Shown here in pieces: positions 17,132-28,684 of a stretch of 64,000 bases of DNA. Made by a program: the position numbers and the translations under genes. Below the pieces are notes generated by a model that worked only from the letters and a program-made list of their open reading frames with translations, was not told where the DNA came from and ran no database searches. Position 1 is the stretch's first letter, and each line of letters begins with the position of its first letter. Origin of the DNA: Aquarana catesbeiana (taxonomy: Eukaryota; Chordata; Amphibia; Anura; Ranidae); assembly GCF_042186555.1 (NCBI RefSeq), contig NC_133332.1:239027015-239091014 (forward strand), given 5' to 3'.

Positions 17132-18360
17132 TTAACCGATTGCCGACCGTATAACATACATATATATGGCGACAAGGCGTCTCTGCTTCACCAGATCACG
17201 TACTGTACCTAGTACATGATCTAGCACCTCTGGGTGATTTTACACAGCAGATGCCGATCACCGGGTGCCGGCCAATAGATTGCCGCCGGCACCTGCCGAT
17301 CGTCCGGAAGTTACGTACACGGGACAGAGCTCCGCCGATGTAAACAAGGCAGAGCCCTGTCCTGTCAGCGAAGAAGTAATGGATTTACTTTTCCCACAAA
17401 GCAGGGAATAAAATTGATTACTTTACCTAGTAAAAGCAGCACGCACACCGTACTCATAAACACAGGCTAGGCACACATTTAACCCTTTGATGTTTAACCC
17501 CTTCTCAGCCAGTGTTATTAGTACAGTGACAGTGCATATTTTTTAGTGCTGATCACTGTATTAGTGTCACCGGTTCCCGCAAAGTGTCAAAAGTGTCCGT
17601 TAGTGTCAGAATGTCTGCCGCAATATCACAGTCCTGCTGTAAGTCCCTGATCGCCGCCATTACTAGTAAAAAATAAACAAATAAAAATATCCCATAGTTT
17701 GAAGACATTATGGGGGTTATTTAACGAAAAGGCAAATCCACTTTGCACTGCAAGTGCACTGAAAGTGCAGTCGCTGTAGATCTGAGGGGGACATGCAAGG
17801 AAAATAAAAAAAAAATAGCATTTTAGCTTGCACATGATTGGATGATAAAATCAGCAGAGCTTCCCCTGATTTCAGATCTTCCGCTCAGATCCATCAGATC
17901 TACAGCAACTGCACTTCCAAGTGCACTTGCAGTGCAAAGTAGATTTGCCTTTCGTAAATAACCCCCTATAACTTTTGTGTAAACCAATCAATATACACTT
18001 ATTGGTAGTTTTTTTTACCAAAAATGTGTAGCGGAATACATATTGGCCTAAATTTATGAAGAAATTTGAATTTTTTAATTTTTTTTTTTTTTTGGATATG
18101 TTTTATGTCAGAAAGTAAAAAATACTGTTTTTTTAAAAATTATCGGTCTTTTTTTGTTCATTGTGCAAAAAATTTAAAATACAGCGGTGATCAAATACCA
18201 CCAAAAGAAAGCTCTATTTGTGGTAAAAAAATGACATCAATTTAATTTATGTACAGTGTCGCACGACCGCGCAATTGTCAGTTAAAGTAACGCAGAGCCA
18301 TATCGCAAAAAATGGCCTGGTCATGAAGGGGGGTAAATCTCCCGGGGGTCAAGTGGTTAA
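17132..18360. mobile_element. TTAA-ended non-autonomous DNA transposon (~1.2 kb family)
   Basis: Starts TTAACCGATTGCCGACCG and ends GGGTCAAGTGGTTAA. The same family recurs at 31,199/35,855-46,950 (split), 41,254-44,171, 55,277-56,200 and 62,965-63,740. Shared blocks include TACAGTGACAGTGCATATTTTTAG, CAAATACCACCAAAAGAAAGCTC and GCAAAAAATGGCCTGGTCATGAAG. TTAA termini suggest Kolobok or piggyBac mobilisation. A palindromic MITE (17,712-17,966) is nested in it. Confidence 0.8.
17712..17966. mobile_element. Palindromic MITE, GGGGGTTATTTAC family, copy 1
   Basis: 255 bp, near-perfect palindrome: GGGGGTTATTTAACG...CGTAAATAACCCCC, with AAATCCACTTTGCACTGCAAGTGCA at each arm. Nested in the TTAA element. 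Confidence 0.88.
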
Positions 18361-18595
18361 AATAACCCATCTATAGACAACCTTATTTATACCTCTGAAA
18401 AAAAATATATTTCGAGATGCAGCAGCACATAATATGTACCGAGCCACTGTTTTAAAGGTGGCTTTTCAATCTAAATGTACAATCTCCCTTTGTGGAATGT
18501 GGAATAGACTCCCTCCAGAGGTGGTTCTGTGCAGATCAGTAGATTAGGCCTGGATTCTTTCCTAAATGTACATAATATAACTGGGTACTAACATT

Positions 18596-18875
18596 CAGGG
18601 GCGGACTGATAACTCATGGGGCCCCCGGGCAATAGGAGATTATGGGGCCCCCAGGCAATCAGAGATTATGGGGCCACACAGTACACACACACACAGTATA
18701 CAATCACACAGTATACACATACATGTGCACACAGTATACACAGACAGATGTAAAAAAACACAGATTTATACATACTGTCCCTGGTTTTACTGAGGCTGGC
18801 AACCCTGATGGGGCCCCTTAGTGGCCCAGGGCCCTCGGGCAGTGCCCGAGTCGTTCAATGGTCAGTCCGCCCCTG
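18596..18875. mobile_element. hAT MITE with 8-bp duplication CTAACATT
   Basis: Ends CAGGGGCGGACTGA / TCAGTCCGCCCCTG are perfect inverted repeats. CTAACATT is duplicated at 18588-18595 and 18876-18883. 280 bp, with an internal CA-rich microsatellite. Confidence 0.95.
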
Positions 18876-18883
18876 CTAACATT

Positions 18884-19240
18884 TATAGGTAAAGTTGGTC
18901 CAGGGAATATCTGATTGCCTCTCTGGGGATCAGGAAGGACACTTTTCTTCTTCTGTAGCAAATTGGATCATGTTTGCTGGGGTTTTTTGCCTTCCCCTGG
19001 ATCAACTGTGGGTGAAGGATTGTGTATATGGGATTGTTTTTTTTTTTTTAAGTTGAACTAGATTGGGGATGCACGAATACCAACGAGTATGAGTGCAAAA
19101 TATAGACAAAAAAGACTTACTCCTGCGCTCATGAGGGCGTTATTGGTGTGGATACGTAGTATTGTTGAAATGGCCAAACTGGAGAAGAAGGTCATGTGTT
19201 TCCCGCTGCCTAGACTGACCAGGGGTGGTCTGAAGAAGAT
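18884..19240. repeat. Dispersed-repeat remnant flanking the hAT MITE
   Basis: With 18,400-18,587 this forms one older sequence split by the hAT MITE (TCCCTTTGTGGAATGTGG ... CTTCCCCTGGATCAACTGTG ... AGTTGAACTAGATTGG). It resembles the 3' region of a LINE whose tail ends in TTCAACCT-type sequence. The inverse of such a tail (TACATAGTTACATAGTTAGTCAGGTTG) occurs at 22,475-22,503. Tentative. Confidence 0.4.
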
Positions 19241-20173
19241 AGTGTGGGAAGGATGGATGGAAGGCGCATGATCAAACACTTGCATCAAATCATACAGTTT
19301 ATTCATGAGCAATGGAATACATACATGTAGGAAATAAAAACATACTACGTTTCGTAAAATAGGGTTACAAAATATGCACTTGTAGAATTACAAGTGGGAC
19401 ATGCCCAAACAGGGGCAAGCACTAAAGAATAGGCTGACGCGTTTCGAAGATAACCTCTTCATCAGAGCTTTGAAAGAAGGAACACAGTCTGTATAAACAA
19501 ATGGACCAACATATATGCACAAGGGAAGGAGTGGGTAGTGAGGAGACATATCATATGAGGGATAGTTAGTTCTTCTTAGCTCCATGTAAGTCCACATCAG
19601 AGCGCTCTATAGCGACAAAATTAATATGTGCAATGCAATCCTTCTTTTTGGGGTAGGACTGTCCTGTATACCTGTTTACAGAGCTGTGTGAAGTAGCTGC
19701 AGCCTGCGTACGTCCTTGGGGGCCAAGAAAAGCTGGAAATTCTATAGGGTGGGAGATAGGTGATGTCTCCAATAGTACCCTGTCGAGTACCTGCAAGGCA
19801 CTGTTCCTGTCACCGGCCATGCAAGGCATAGATACTCTAAGCTAAGGAGAACTAACTATCCTTCACATGATATGTCTCCTCACTAGCCACTCCTTGCATA
19901 TATGTTGGTCCATTTGTTTATACAGACTGTGTTCCTTCTTTCAAAGCTCTGATGAAGAGGTTATCCTCGAAGCGCGTCAGCCTATTCTTTAGTCCTTGCC
20001 CATGTTTGGGCATGTCCCACTTGTAATTCTACAAGTGCATATTTTGCAAACCTTATTTTACGAAACGTAGTATGTTTTTATTTCCTACATGTAGGTATTC
20101 CATTGCTCATGAATAAACTGTATGATTTGATGCAAGTGTTTTTGGTCACGCGCCTTCCATCCATCCTTCCCAC
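19241..20173. mobile_element. Foldback element with ~330-350 bp inverted arms (type 1)
   Basis: Arms ~19,241-19,590 and ~19,846-20,173 are inverted copies, e.g. GTGTGGGAAGGATGGATGG against CCATCCATCCTTCCCACAC and ACAAATGGACCAACATATATGCA against its complement. They surround a ~255-bp spacer. Each arm carries TGATGAAGAGGTTATC(T/C)TCGAA(A/G)CGCGTCAGCC. This 'GATGAAG ... CGAAACGCGTCAG' core resembles that of the foldback at 44.7 kb. No gene. Confidence 0.88.
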
Positions 20174-20619
20174 ACCAATGAGTACGAGTACCGATACTTT
20201 TTTTTTTTTTAGTACTCAACGATACCAATTACCGATACCTACCGCAACTGTTTTGTTTTCACTTCAGCTGTCAGCAATGGTACAAAGCATTGAAAAGTTA
20301 TTTACAAATTAAATAAATAGATTTTTGTTTTTAATTTTGCGCTTTTTCAATGTGAAAGGTGTAAATATATGTTAACATATATGTGCAAAAAATATTCACT
20401 AACAAAGCAAATAAAAAAAAGTTTTGATTGTTTATCGTATATAAAAGAGACGTGAACAAAAAAAAAAAAAAAAAAAAAAACAGGAAAATAATAATTAAAT
20501 GGAGGAGAATAGGGAGTTCATTAAGGCTTATTAGAGTAAATAAGGGGTTAAACAGAGGAACATTTGTTCATCCCTTTGATCTGCGGATGAAGAAACAGAA
20601 AGATACAAAAAGAATTAAT

Positions 20620-20922
20620 GGAGGTTATTTACGAAAGGCAAATCCACTTTGCACTACAAGTGCAAACTACAAGTTCAAAATGCACTGAAATTGCACTGAA
20701 AGTGCACTTGGAAGTGCAGGCGCTGTAAATCTAAGGGAGACATGCAAGGAAAATCAAAAACAGCATTTTATCTTGCACATGATTGGATGATAAAATCAGC
20801 AGAGCTTCCCCTCATTTCAGATCTACCACTCAGATTTACAGCGACTGCACTTCCAAGTGTACTCTGCACTTGTAGTTTGCACTTGTAGTGCTAAGTGTAT
20901 TTGGCCTTCGTAAATAACCCCC
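20620..20922. mobile_element. Palindromic MITE, copy 2
   Basis: Same family as 17,712; arms GAGGTTATTTACGAAAGGCAAATCC and GGCCTTCGTAAATAACCCCC. The preceding ~400 bp contain a TACGAGTACCGATAC-type remnant and A-runs but no gene. Confidence 0.88.
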
Positions 20923-20924
20923 AG

Positions 20925-21865
20925 TGTTCGTTCAGAAAAGGAAGGGGCTGGTTAATTAAATATTTACCGACCCCTTCCCCACTCCTGAGAAGGGAGAAGC
21001 TGGCAGCACTGCAGTGGTGAGAAAGGAAGCAGGGGGAATCGGCTCCACATAGGATGTTTAGGGTGTGCCCAGGCACACACGGCACACACTCTGCGCACGC
21101 CTATGGGCTCCCCACAGTAGCTGGTTCTTCTAGAGAAGCTGCGTGCTATTAGTCTCCTGCCCGCATGCTGGTTCTGACAGTGGAGGGCCTATTACCTGGC
21201 AGAAGATCACATTGCTAGCTAGCTCTTACTTTGTCAGGTGTAGACTCCCATATCTACTGAAAGTTGGAAGCTCATAAATTTATACACCCTGGGAATGTCC
21301 AGGAATGCAGGGAGTTGTGGAAAAAGGAGTAAAAGAGTTAAAAGAGTTGCCTGCATCTGAGCATGGTGAGCACTCCTCTACGGGTGCCTCTTGCTACACC
21401 TTATCCATAGTGCACCTAAACAAGAATTTTTCCAAGATGGTTTCTTAGGCCTCATGCACACTTGGTTGAGCTGGGTTTATAGTGCCTCCTAACAGCTACC
21501 CCTTAAGCCTAAAAGGCAGCAGACAAGGGTGTATGGGGTGTACACATGCAAAAATTATACTCCCTGTTGCAATTGGTGGGCAGTACCACCTATCAAATGC
21601 AGCACATTCACTTGAATTGGCTGTGCCACATCCATCCTGCAACCACTTGCAATGCACGCAGTTACGGGCTAGTGTTGTGGCGTTAAAACAGCCAACATAA
21701 CACCTCCCTACAGCCTGTCAAATGCCCTCTGCAGGGCCATTGTGGTCCATTGTGGATCGCTCTTCAGGGAGGCAACGCCAACATAAAGGAGTCCTTACAA
21801 AAATCTGCTATCTAGATCAGAAAATACATAACTCCACCAATATGTCAGAGTCTGTATAAGGGTGC
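20925..21865. other. No gene or recognised repeat
   Basis: I see no terminal repeats, conserved motifs or long reading frames here. Confidence 0.5.
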
Positions 21866-22678
21866 GGCCAGTTGTGGCCCATCCATTAGGGGCTCAGGGG
21901 TACCGCCCGCTAATCCATGTGCCTGGCCCATAATCTACATGCAGGGCGCCAGGCGCATAGATTTCAATGTTTTGTTTTTTTTTCCGAAGCACATGATTAG
22001 AGCCAGAGGCTCTAATTGGCTTCAAAAAAGGGTGGGCTCGAGGCGGAATGCACTGCGCCCTGAGCCCACCCAGTTGTAGGCTACCTGCTTCTCCTCCTGG
22101 CCAATCAGGAAGCAGATCCTGAGACCCAATTGGCCAGGGAGTCTTAAGGAGGAGAAGCAACGCCTGTTCGGCCGGGAGGAGAAGCATCGGCCCCAGCTCT
22201 TCCCTCTGCAAGCTGGAGCGAGGAGCAGCATCGGCCACCTAAGGTAAGGCCACTGATTTCCGCCGTTCGTCTCCCGAGCGTAAGGGGGTGCACTGTTTGC
22301 CGCCGTCCGTCTCCCGTGGGGGGGGCAGGTTTCTTTGACACCCCCCCCCCCCCAAAATATTGAGCACCAGCCACCACAGTACATAAATATGTAATATGAG
22401 GACAAAAGTATACAATCCAATTATTTTCTAACCAGGCTCTTATATTACATAGTTGTTGGTAGATCTAAAGGAGATTTACATAGTTACATAGTTAGTCAGG
22501 TTGAAAAAAGACGTCTAGTTTAGGGTTGCACCAATATTAGTATCGGTATTGGTATCGGTGCCGATACCGAGTATTTGCACAAGTATCGGTACTCATGTAA
22601 ATGCACCGATACCTGAAACTGATAATTTCAGGCTCAGTTCTTTGAGTTGTCAGTGGGTCTCACCTGTTGACAGCTAAA
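21866..22678. repeat. Interspersed-repeat fragments
   Basis: 21,866-22,075 repeats the sequence at 5,660-5,940 (GGCCCATCCATTAGGGGC; GATTAGAGCCAGAGGCTCTAATTGGC). 22,475-22,525 is the inverted tail of a LINE-like repeat (CATAGTTACATAGTTAG). 22,530-22,620 carries TATCGGTATTGGTATCGGTGCC repeats related to 20,165-20,245. No gene. Confidence 0.55.
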
Positions 22679-22919
22679 GGGGGTTGTTTACGAAAGGCAA
22701 ATCCACTTTGCATTACAAGTGCACTTGGAAGTGCAGTCGCTGTAAATCCGAGGGGGACATTCAAGGAAGATAAAAAACAGCATTTTAGCTTGCACATGAT
22801 TGGATAATAAAATCAGCAGAGCTTCCCCTCATTTCAGATCTACCCCTTAAATTTACAGCAACTGCACTTCCAAGTGCACTTGTAGTGCAAAGTGGATTTG
22901 CCTTTCGTAAATAACTCCC
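22679..22919. mobile_element. Palindromic MITE, copy 3
   Basis: GGGGGTTGTTTACGAAAGGC ... GCCTTTCGTAAATAACTCCC arms; ~240 bp. Confidence 0.88.
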
Positions 22920-22980
22920 AAAGTGTTAAATAAGTCTGGTAATTGGAGCTGTGACAAAAGAAAAAAAAAAAGCAGCCAAT

Positions 22981-23232
22981 GGGGGTTATTTACGAAAGGC
23001 AAATCCACTTTGCACTGCAAGTGCACTTGAAAGTGCACTGAAAGTGCAGTCGCTCTAAATCTAAGGGGTAGATCTGAAATGAGTGGAAGCTCTGCTGATT
23101 TTATCATCCAATCGTGTGCAAGCTAAAATGCTGTTTTTTATTTTCCTTGCATGTCCCCCTCGGATCTACAGCGACTTTGCTTCCAAGTGCACTTGCACTG
23201 CAAAGTCGATTTTCCTTTAGTAAATAACCCCC
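22981..23232. mobile_element. Palindromic MITE, copy 4, TSD AAT
   Basis: GGGGGTTATTTACGAAAGGC ... TTTAGTAAATAACCCCC, flanked by AAT on both sides (22978-22980, 23233-23235). A half-copy of the family follows at 23,289-23,372. Confidence 0.9.
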
Positions 23233-23469
23233 AATGTTTATTAACAACATTGCTCAGCCGCTGAAACACTAAAATAAAAAGAAACAAGGGGGGTTATTTA
23301 TTAAAGACAAATCCACTTGGAAGTGCAGTCGCGGTAGATCTGAGGGGGAAATGGAAGGAAAATTAAAAAATAGAGTAAATTAAGGTTTAATAAGGGGTTA
23401 AACAGAGAAACATTTGTTCATCCCTTTGATCTGCAGATGAAGAAACAGAAAGATACAAAAAGAAACAAT

Positions 23470-23751
23470 GAGGGTTATTTACGTAAGGCAAATCCACTTT
23501 GCACTATAAGTGCAAAGTGCACTTGAAATTGCACTGAAAGTGGACTTGGAGGTGCAGTCGCTGTAAATCTGAGGGGGACATGCAAGGAAAATCATAAACA
23601 GCATTTTATCTTGCACATGATTGGATGATAAAATCAGCAGAGCGTCCCCTCATTTCACAATTTCCCCTCAGATCTACAGCAACTGCACTTCCAAGTGCAC
23701 TTGCAGTGCACTTGTAGCGCAAAGTGGATTTGCCTTTAGTAAATAAACCCC
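23470..23751. mobile_element. Palindromic MITE, copy 5
   Basis: GAGGGTTATTTACGTAAGGC ... CCTTTAGTAAATAAACCCC arms with GCACTTGG/CCAAGTGC blocks. Confidence 0.87.
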
Positions 23752-24307
23752 ATTTTGTCTTATAGAGACTATGCAGGGATTTACTAGAACTGGAGCGTGC
23801 AAAATCTGGTGCAGCTCTGCATAGAAACAAATTAGCTTCCAGGTTTCATAGTCAAAGCTGAAACAAGCTGAAGTTAGATTGGCTACTATGCACAGCTGCA
23901 CCAGATTCTGAGTGCTCCCAGGGCCGATGCTACCACTAGCTAGGCAGCAGCCTAGGGCGCACTCGACCCGGCTGCTGATTTCCCCATTTGTGTCTGCCTG
24001 CTCTGCAGGGTGCAGCATGTAACTAACTCTGTCTCAGGCAGCTGCTTTGTCTGGCCGGCAGTGTAATTAGAGGCGCAGCACTGGAGCCAGCGCTAGGGGA
24101 AGCAGAGCTGATGCTTCCTGTATAGCGCCACCTCCAGCCACATGGGCAGGGCAAAGGGGGTGGAGTCAGGGGTGGAGCCTAGGGTGTCAAGAATCCTTGC
24201 ACCAGCCCTGAGTGCTCCAGTTGTAGCAAATCTCCCCCTATGCTATGCAGCCATGTGTTAGCTGGGCTGAGCAAAGAATGTTGTAGACATTGCTTTGAAA
24301 TGTCCAT
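23752..24307. other. No gene
   Basis: Contains a short inverted motif (GGTGCAGCTCTGCATAG ... CTATGCACAGCTGCACC) but no reading frame with recognisable content. Confidence 0.45.
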
Positions 24308-24560
24308 GGGGTTGATTTACTAAAGGCAAATCCACTCTGCACTACAAGTGCACTGCAAGTGCACTTGTAAGTGCAGTAGCTGTAGATCTGAGGGGAAGCT
24401 CTGAAATTAGGGGGAAGCTCTGCTGATTTTGTCACCCAATCATGTATAAGCAAAAATTCTGTTTTCTATTTTCCTTGCATGTCCCCCTCAGATCTACAGA
24501 GACTGCACTTCCAAGTGCACTTGTAGTGAAAAGTGGATTTGCCTTTAGTAAATAAACCCC
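24308..24560. mobile_element. Palindromic MITE, copy 6
   Basis: GGGTTGATTTACTAAAGGC ... GCCTTTAGTAAATAAACCCC arms. Confidence 0.87.
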
Positions 24561-24979
24561 TATGTTTGTGCAGCTTTCATCATTTTGCAGTGTATGCATG
24601 CTCTTCCAGCCCTGTTTTGCATCATGAACTTACAGTGAGGAAAAAAAAGTATTTGATCCCCTGCTGATTTTGTACGTTTGTCCACTGTCAGTCTATAATT
24701 TTATTGGTAGGTTTATTTTAACAGTGAGAGACAGAATAACAACAGAAAAACACCTTTTCAAAAAAATTATAAATTGATCTGCATTTTAATGAGTGAAATA
24801 AGTATTTGATCCCCTATCAAACAGCAAGATTTCTGGCTCCCAGGTGTCTTCTATACAGGTAACGAGCTGAGATTAGGAACACTCTCTTAAAGGGAGTGCT
24901 CCTAATCTCAGCTTGTTACCTGTATAAAAGACACCTGTCCACAGAAGCAACCAATCAATCAGATTCCAATCTCTCCACC

Positions 24980-26270
24980 ATGGCAAAGACCAAAGACCTG
25001 TCCAAGGATGTCAGGGACAAGATTGTAGACCTACACAAGGCTGGAATGGGCTACAAGACCATCGCCAAGCAGCTTGGTGAGAGGGTGACGACAGTTGGTG
25101 TGATTTTTCGCAAATGGAAGAAACGCAAAATAACTGTCAATCTCCCTCGGTCTGGGGCTCCATGCAAGATCTCACCTCGTGGAGTTTCAATGATCATGTG
25201 AATGGTGAGGAATCACCCCAGAACTACACGGGAGAATCTTATTAATGATCTTAAGGCAGCTGGGACTATAGTCACCAAGAAAACAATTGGTAACACACTA
25301 CTCCGTGAAGGAATGAAATCCTTCAGCACCCGCAAGGTCCCCCTGCTCAAGAAAGAACATGTACAGGCCTGTCTGAGATTTGCTAATGAACATCTGAATG
25401 ATTCAGAGGGGAACTGGGTGAAAGTGTTGTGGTCAGATAAGACCAAAATCAAGCTCCTTGGCATCAACTCAACTCGCCGTGTTTGGAGGAGGAGGAATGC
25501 TGCCCTATGACCCCAAGAACATCATCCCCACCAACAAATATGGAGGTGGAAACATTATGCTTTGGGGGTGTTTTTCTGCTAAGGGGACTGGACAACTTCA
25601 CCGCATCAAAGGGACGATGGACGGGGCCATGTACTGTCAAATCTTGGGTAAGAACCTCCTTCCCTCAGCCAGGGCATTAAAAATGGGCCGTTGATGGGTA
25701 TTCCAGCATGGCAATGGTGGTTATTTACTAAAGGAAAATCCACTTTGCACTGAAAGTGCACTTGGAAGTAAAGTTGCTGTATATCTGAGGGGGACATGCA
25801 AGGAAAATAAAAACCAGCATTTTAGCTTGCACATGATTGGATGATAAAATCAGCAGAGCTTCCCCTCATTTCAGATCTACCCCTTAGATTTAGAGCGACT
25901 GCACTTCCTAGTGCACTTTCAGTGCACTTTCAACTGCACTTGCAGTGCAAAGTGGATTTGCCTTTTGTAAATAACCCCCAATGACCCAAAACACACGGCC
26001 AAAACAACAAAGGAGTGGCTCAAGAAGAAGCACATTAAGGTCCTGGAGTGGGCTAGCCAGTCTCCAGACCTTAATCCCATAGAAATTATGTGGAGGGAGC
26101 TGAAGGTTCGAGTTATCAAACGTCAGCCTCGAAACCTTAATGACTTGGAGAGGATCTGCAAAGAGGAGTGTGATAAAATCCCTCCTGAGATGTGTGCAAA
26201 CCTGATGGCCAACTACAAGAAATGTCTGACTTCTGTGACTGCCAACAAGGGTTTTGCCACCAAGTACTAA
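24980..26270 (+). pseudogene. Tc1 transposase, family B (MITE-interrupted)
   Basis: ATG at 24980 is followed by AKTKDLSKDVRDKIVDLHKAGMGYKTIAKQ, the first helix-turn-helix, then RKWKKRKITVNLPRSGAPCKISPRG. The catalytic core follows: LWSDKTKIKLLG (the SDE/SDK region, ~25,430), a glycine-rich GGGNIMLWGCFS, FQHGN (second Asp region, cut by the MITE) and SPDLNPIEIMW (catalytic Glu, ~26,070-26,090). The C-terminus ends ...GFATKY at 26,268-26,270. Lesions are a TGA at 25,199-25,201, a frame change near 25,480-25,500, an in-frame stop at 25,692 and the MITE. The gene is the most complete family-B transposase here. Confidence 0.9.
25716..25979. mobile_element. Palindromic MITE, copy 7, inside Tc1 transposase (TSD AAT)
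   Basis: GGTGGTTATTTACTAAAGG ... CCTTTTGTAAATAACCCCC, flanked by AAT (25713-25715 and 25980-25982). The host sequence is known from other Tc1 copies (GGCAATGACCCAAAACAC), so the 3-bp duplication is well supported. Confidence 0.93.
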
Positions 26271-26377
26271 GTCATGTTTTGCAAAGGGGTCAAATATTTA
26301 TTTCACTCATTAAAATGGAAATCAATTTATAACTCTTTTTAAATGTGTTTTTCTGTTTTTTTTGTTGGTATTCTGTT

Positions 26378-28684
26378 AACCCCTCCCACATTGATAACCC
26401 CTCCCACAGTTTAAAGTCAGTCCAGCTCAAGCCCGGCATCATTGGTGGGGGGGGTTTAGGCTCACTCGCTGCTTGCTGCCTGGCTGTGACCTGTTCCAGT
26501 GCTGTCCGGCGGGCCTCAGTGGCAGCACACTGAGTCTGGGCTGAGGGCTCACTTGAGCTGGCTGTGGAGTGTGTGCTGCTGCAACCTATTGTGCTGTCCT
26601 GTGGGTGGCGGACCGAAGCACAGCAGATGCGGAGGGAAAGGCTATAAAACAGAACCGGAAGCCTGAACCGGAACTGGATGGAGGCCACACTAAAGCCGGT
26701 TTAACTGGCCCCCCTCCCCCCCAATAAATTATTCATTTGGTTTCTGCCATTCTCGTTCTGGGAACTACCTGGTGAGTGAGCGGTGATGTGTGCAAACTGC
26801 ATACTAATCATTTCATACCAGTCCCATAGCATTATTATACCAGCCCAACAGCATAACGTCATTATTTTCTTGTTCATTAAGGGAAAACCATGCATTTTAA
26901 AGCACATTTGAAAAGTGTATTATACTCACCAGTGCCCATCAGTGCAGCCTCATCAGTACCCATTAGCGCAGCCTCATCAGTGCCCATCCATGCTGCCTCA
27001 CCAGTGCCCATCAATGCAGCCTCCCTAGTGCCCATCAGTGCAGCCTCACCAGTGCCCATTAGTGCAGCCTAATCAGTGCACATCAATGCAGCCTGATCGG
27101 TGCCCATCAATGCAGCATCACCAGTGCCCATCAGTGTAGCCTCACCAGTGCCCATCAGTGCAACCTCACCAGTGCCCATCAGTGCAGCCTCATCAGTGCC
27201 CATCAGCGCAGCCTCATCAGTGCCCATCAGTGCAGCCTCACCAGTGTCCAGCAATGCAGCCTCACCAGTGCCCATTAGCGCAGCCTCATCAGTGACCATC
27301 CATGCAGCCTCACCAGTGCCAATCAGTGCAGCCTCACCAGTGCCCATTAGCGCAGCCTAATCAGTGCACATCAATGCAGCCTGATTGGTGCCCATCAATG
27401 CAGCATCACCAGTGCCCATCAGTGCAGCCTCACCAGTGCCCATCAGTGCAAACTCACCAGTGCCCATCAGTGCAGCCTGATCAGTGCCCATCAGCGCAGC
27501 CTCATCAGTGCCCATCAATGCAGCCTCACCAGTGCCTATCAGTGCAGCCTCACCAGTGCCCATTAGCGCAGCCTCATCAGTGCCCATCCATGCAGCCTCA
27601 CCAGTCCCCATCAGTGCAGCCTCACCAGTGCCCATCAGTGCAGCCTCACCAGGGCCCATTAGTGCAGCCTAATCAGTGCACATAAATGCAGCCGGATCGG
27701 TGCCCATCAATGCAGCATCACCAGTGCCCATCAGTGCAACCTCACCAGTGCCCATCAGTGCAGCCTGATCAGTGCCCATCAATGCAGCCTCACCAATGCT
27801 CATCAATGCAGACTCACCAGCACCCATCAGCATAGCTTCACCAATGCCCATCAATGCAGCATCACCAGTGCCCATCAGTGCAGCCTCACCAGTGCTCATT
27901 AGTGCAAGCTCACCAGTGCCCATCCATGCAGCCTGATCAATGACCATCAGTGCAGCCTCACCAGCGCCCATCAGCATAGCCTCACCAATGCCCATCAATG
28001 CAGCCTCACCAGTGCCCATCAATGCAACCTCATCAGTGCCCATCAACTCAGCCTCACCAATGCCCATCAATGCAGCCTGATCAGTGCCCATAAATGAGCC
28101 TGATCAGTGCCCATCAGCTCAGCCTTTCCTGTGCCTATCAGAGCAACCTTGCCAGTGCCCATCAGCTCAGCTTTGCCAGTTCATGGGGAGAGGAGAGCCG
28201 CTGGTTTACACAGAGCGAGGATCTCCCGCTTACCCGACGCGGTTGCTGTCACACTAAGTCCCGCCTCCTGGACTGGCTCCTATGATGGACATCACACGTC
28301 CCGGCATTGGAGCAGTGTGATGTCCATCAGAGAAGCCGGTCCAAGAGGCGGGACTTCATATGACACTGCAGCCATTCCGGGTAAGCTGGAGATCCGTGCT
28401 CTGTGTAATACGGCGGGGCACGCCCCCCCCCCCTTCCCTTCAGAGGCAGCTCCTGCACCTGCTCAGGATCAGCCCTGCAAAGCGGCCGCAGGGCAGGCAG
28501 CCTACCAGGAAATCTCCTGCTATCCCTGTAGGCCAGTCTGGCCCTGTGTAGTCCCAAGTTCCCGGCCAACCCCAAGCCTTGGTACTCGGGGCTAATAATT
28601 ATTAATTAGCAATATGAGACCCAGGGCTTTTTGGGTGCCCACTCGGGGCTATAGCCCAGATCAGCATCCCCTTCCTGACACCAT
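26378..28684. mobile_element. Unclassified ~2.3-kb insertion in the Tc1 right end
   Basis: Begins near AACCCCTCCCACATTGATAACCCCTCCCACAG and ends near CCCCTTCCTGACACC. It contains the 24-bp minisatellite and, at 28,250-28,360, an inverted pair (AGTCCCGCCTCCTGGAC ... GTCCAAGAGGCGGGACT; GATGGACATCACAC ... GTGTGATGTCCATC). I found no clean terminal repeats or TSD, so its class is open. Confidence 0.55.
26926..28180. repeat. 24-bp minisatellite (CAGTGCCCATCAGTGCAGCCTCAC)n
   Basis: About 50 tandem, imperfect units. Unit length is a multiple of three, so several frames stay open on both strands (PVPISAAS-type, MGTGEAAL-type peptides). These are not genes. Confidence 0.95.

Noticed and set aside
26890..28091. 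Long open frames of PVPISAAS and MGTGEAAL repeats as genes
   Set aside because: They are translations of a 24-bp minisatellite and occur on both strands in overlapping frames.
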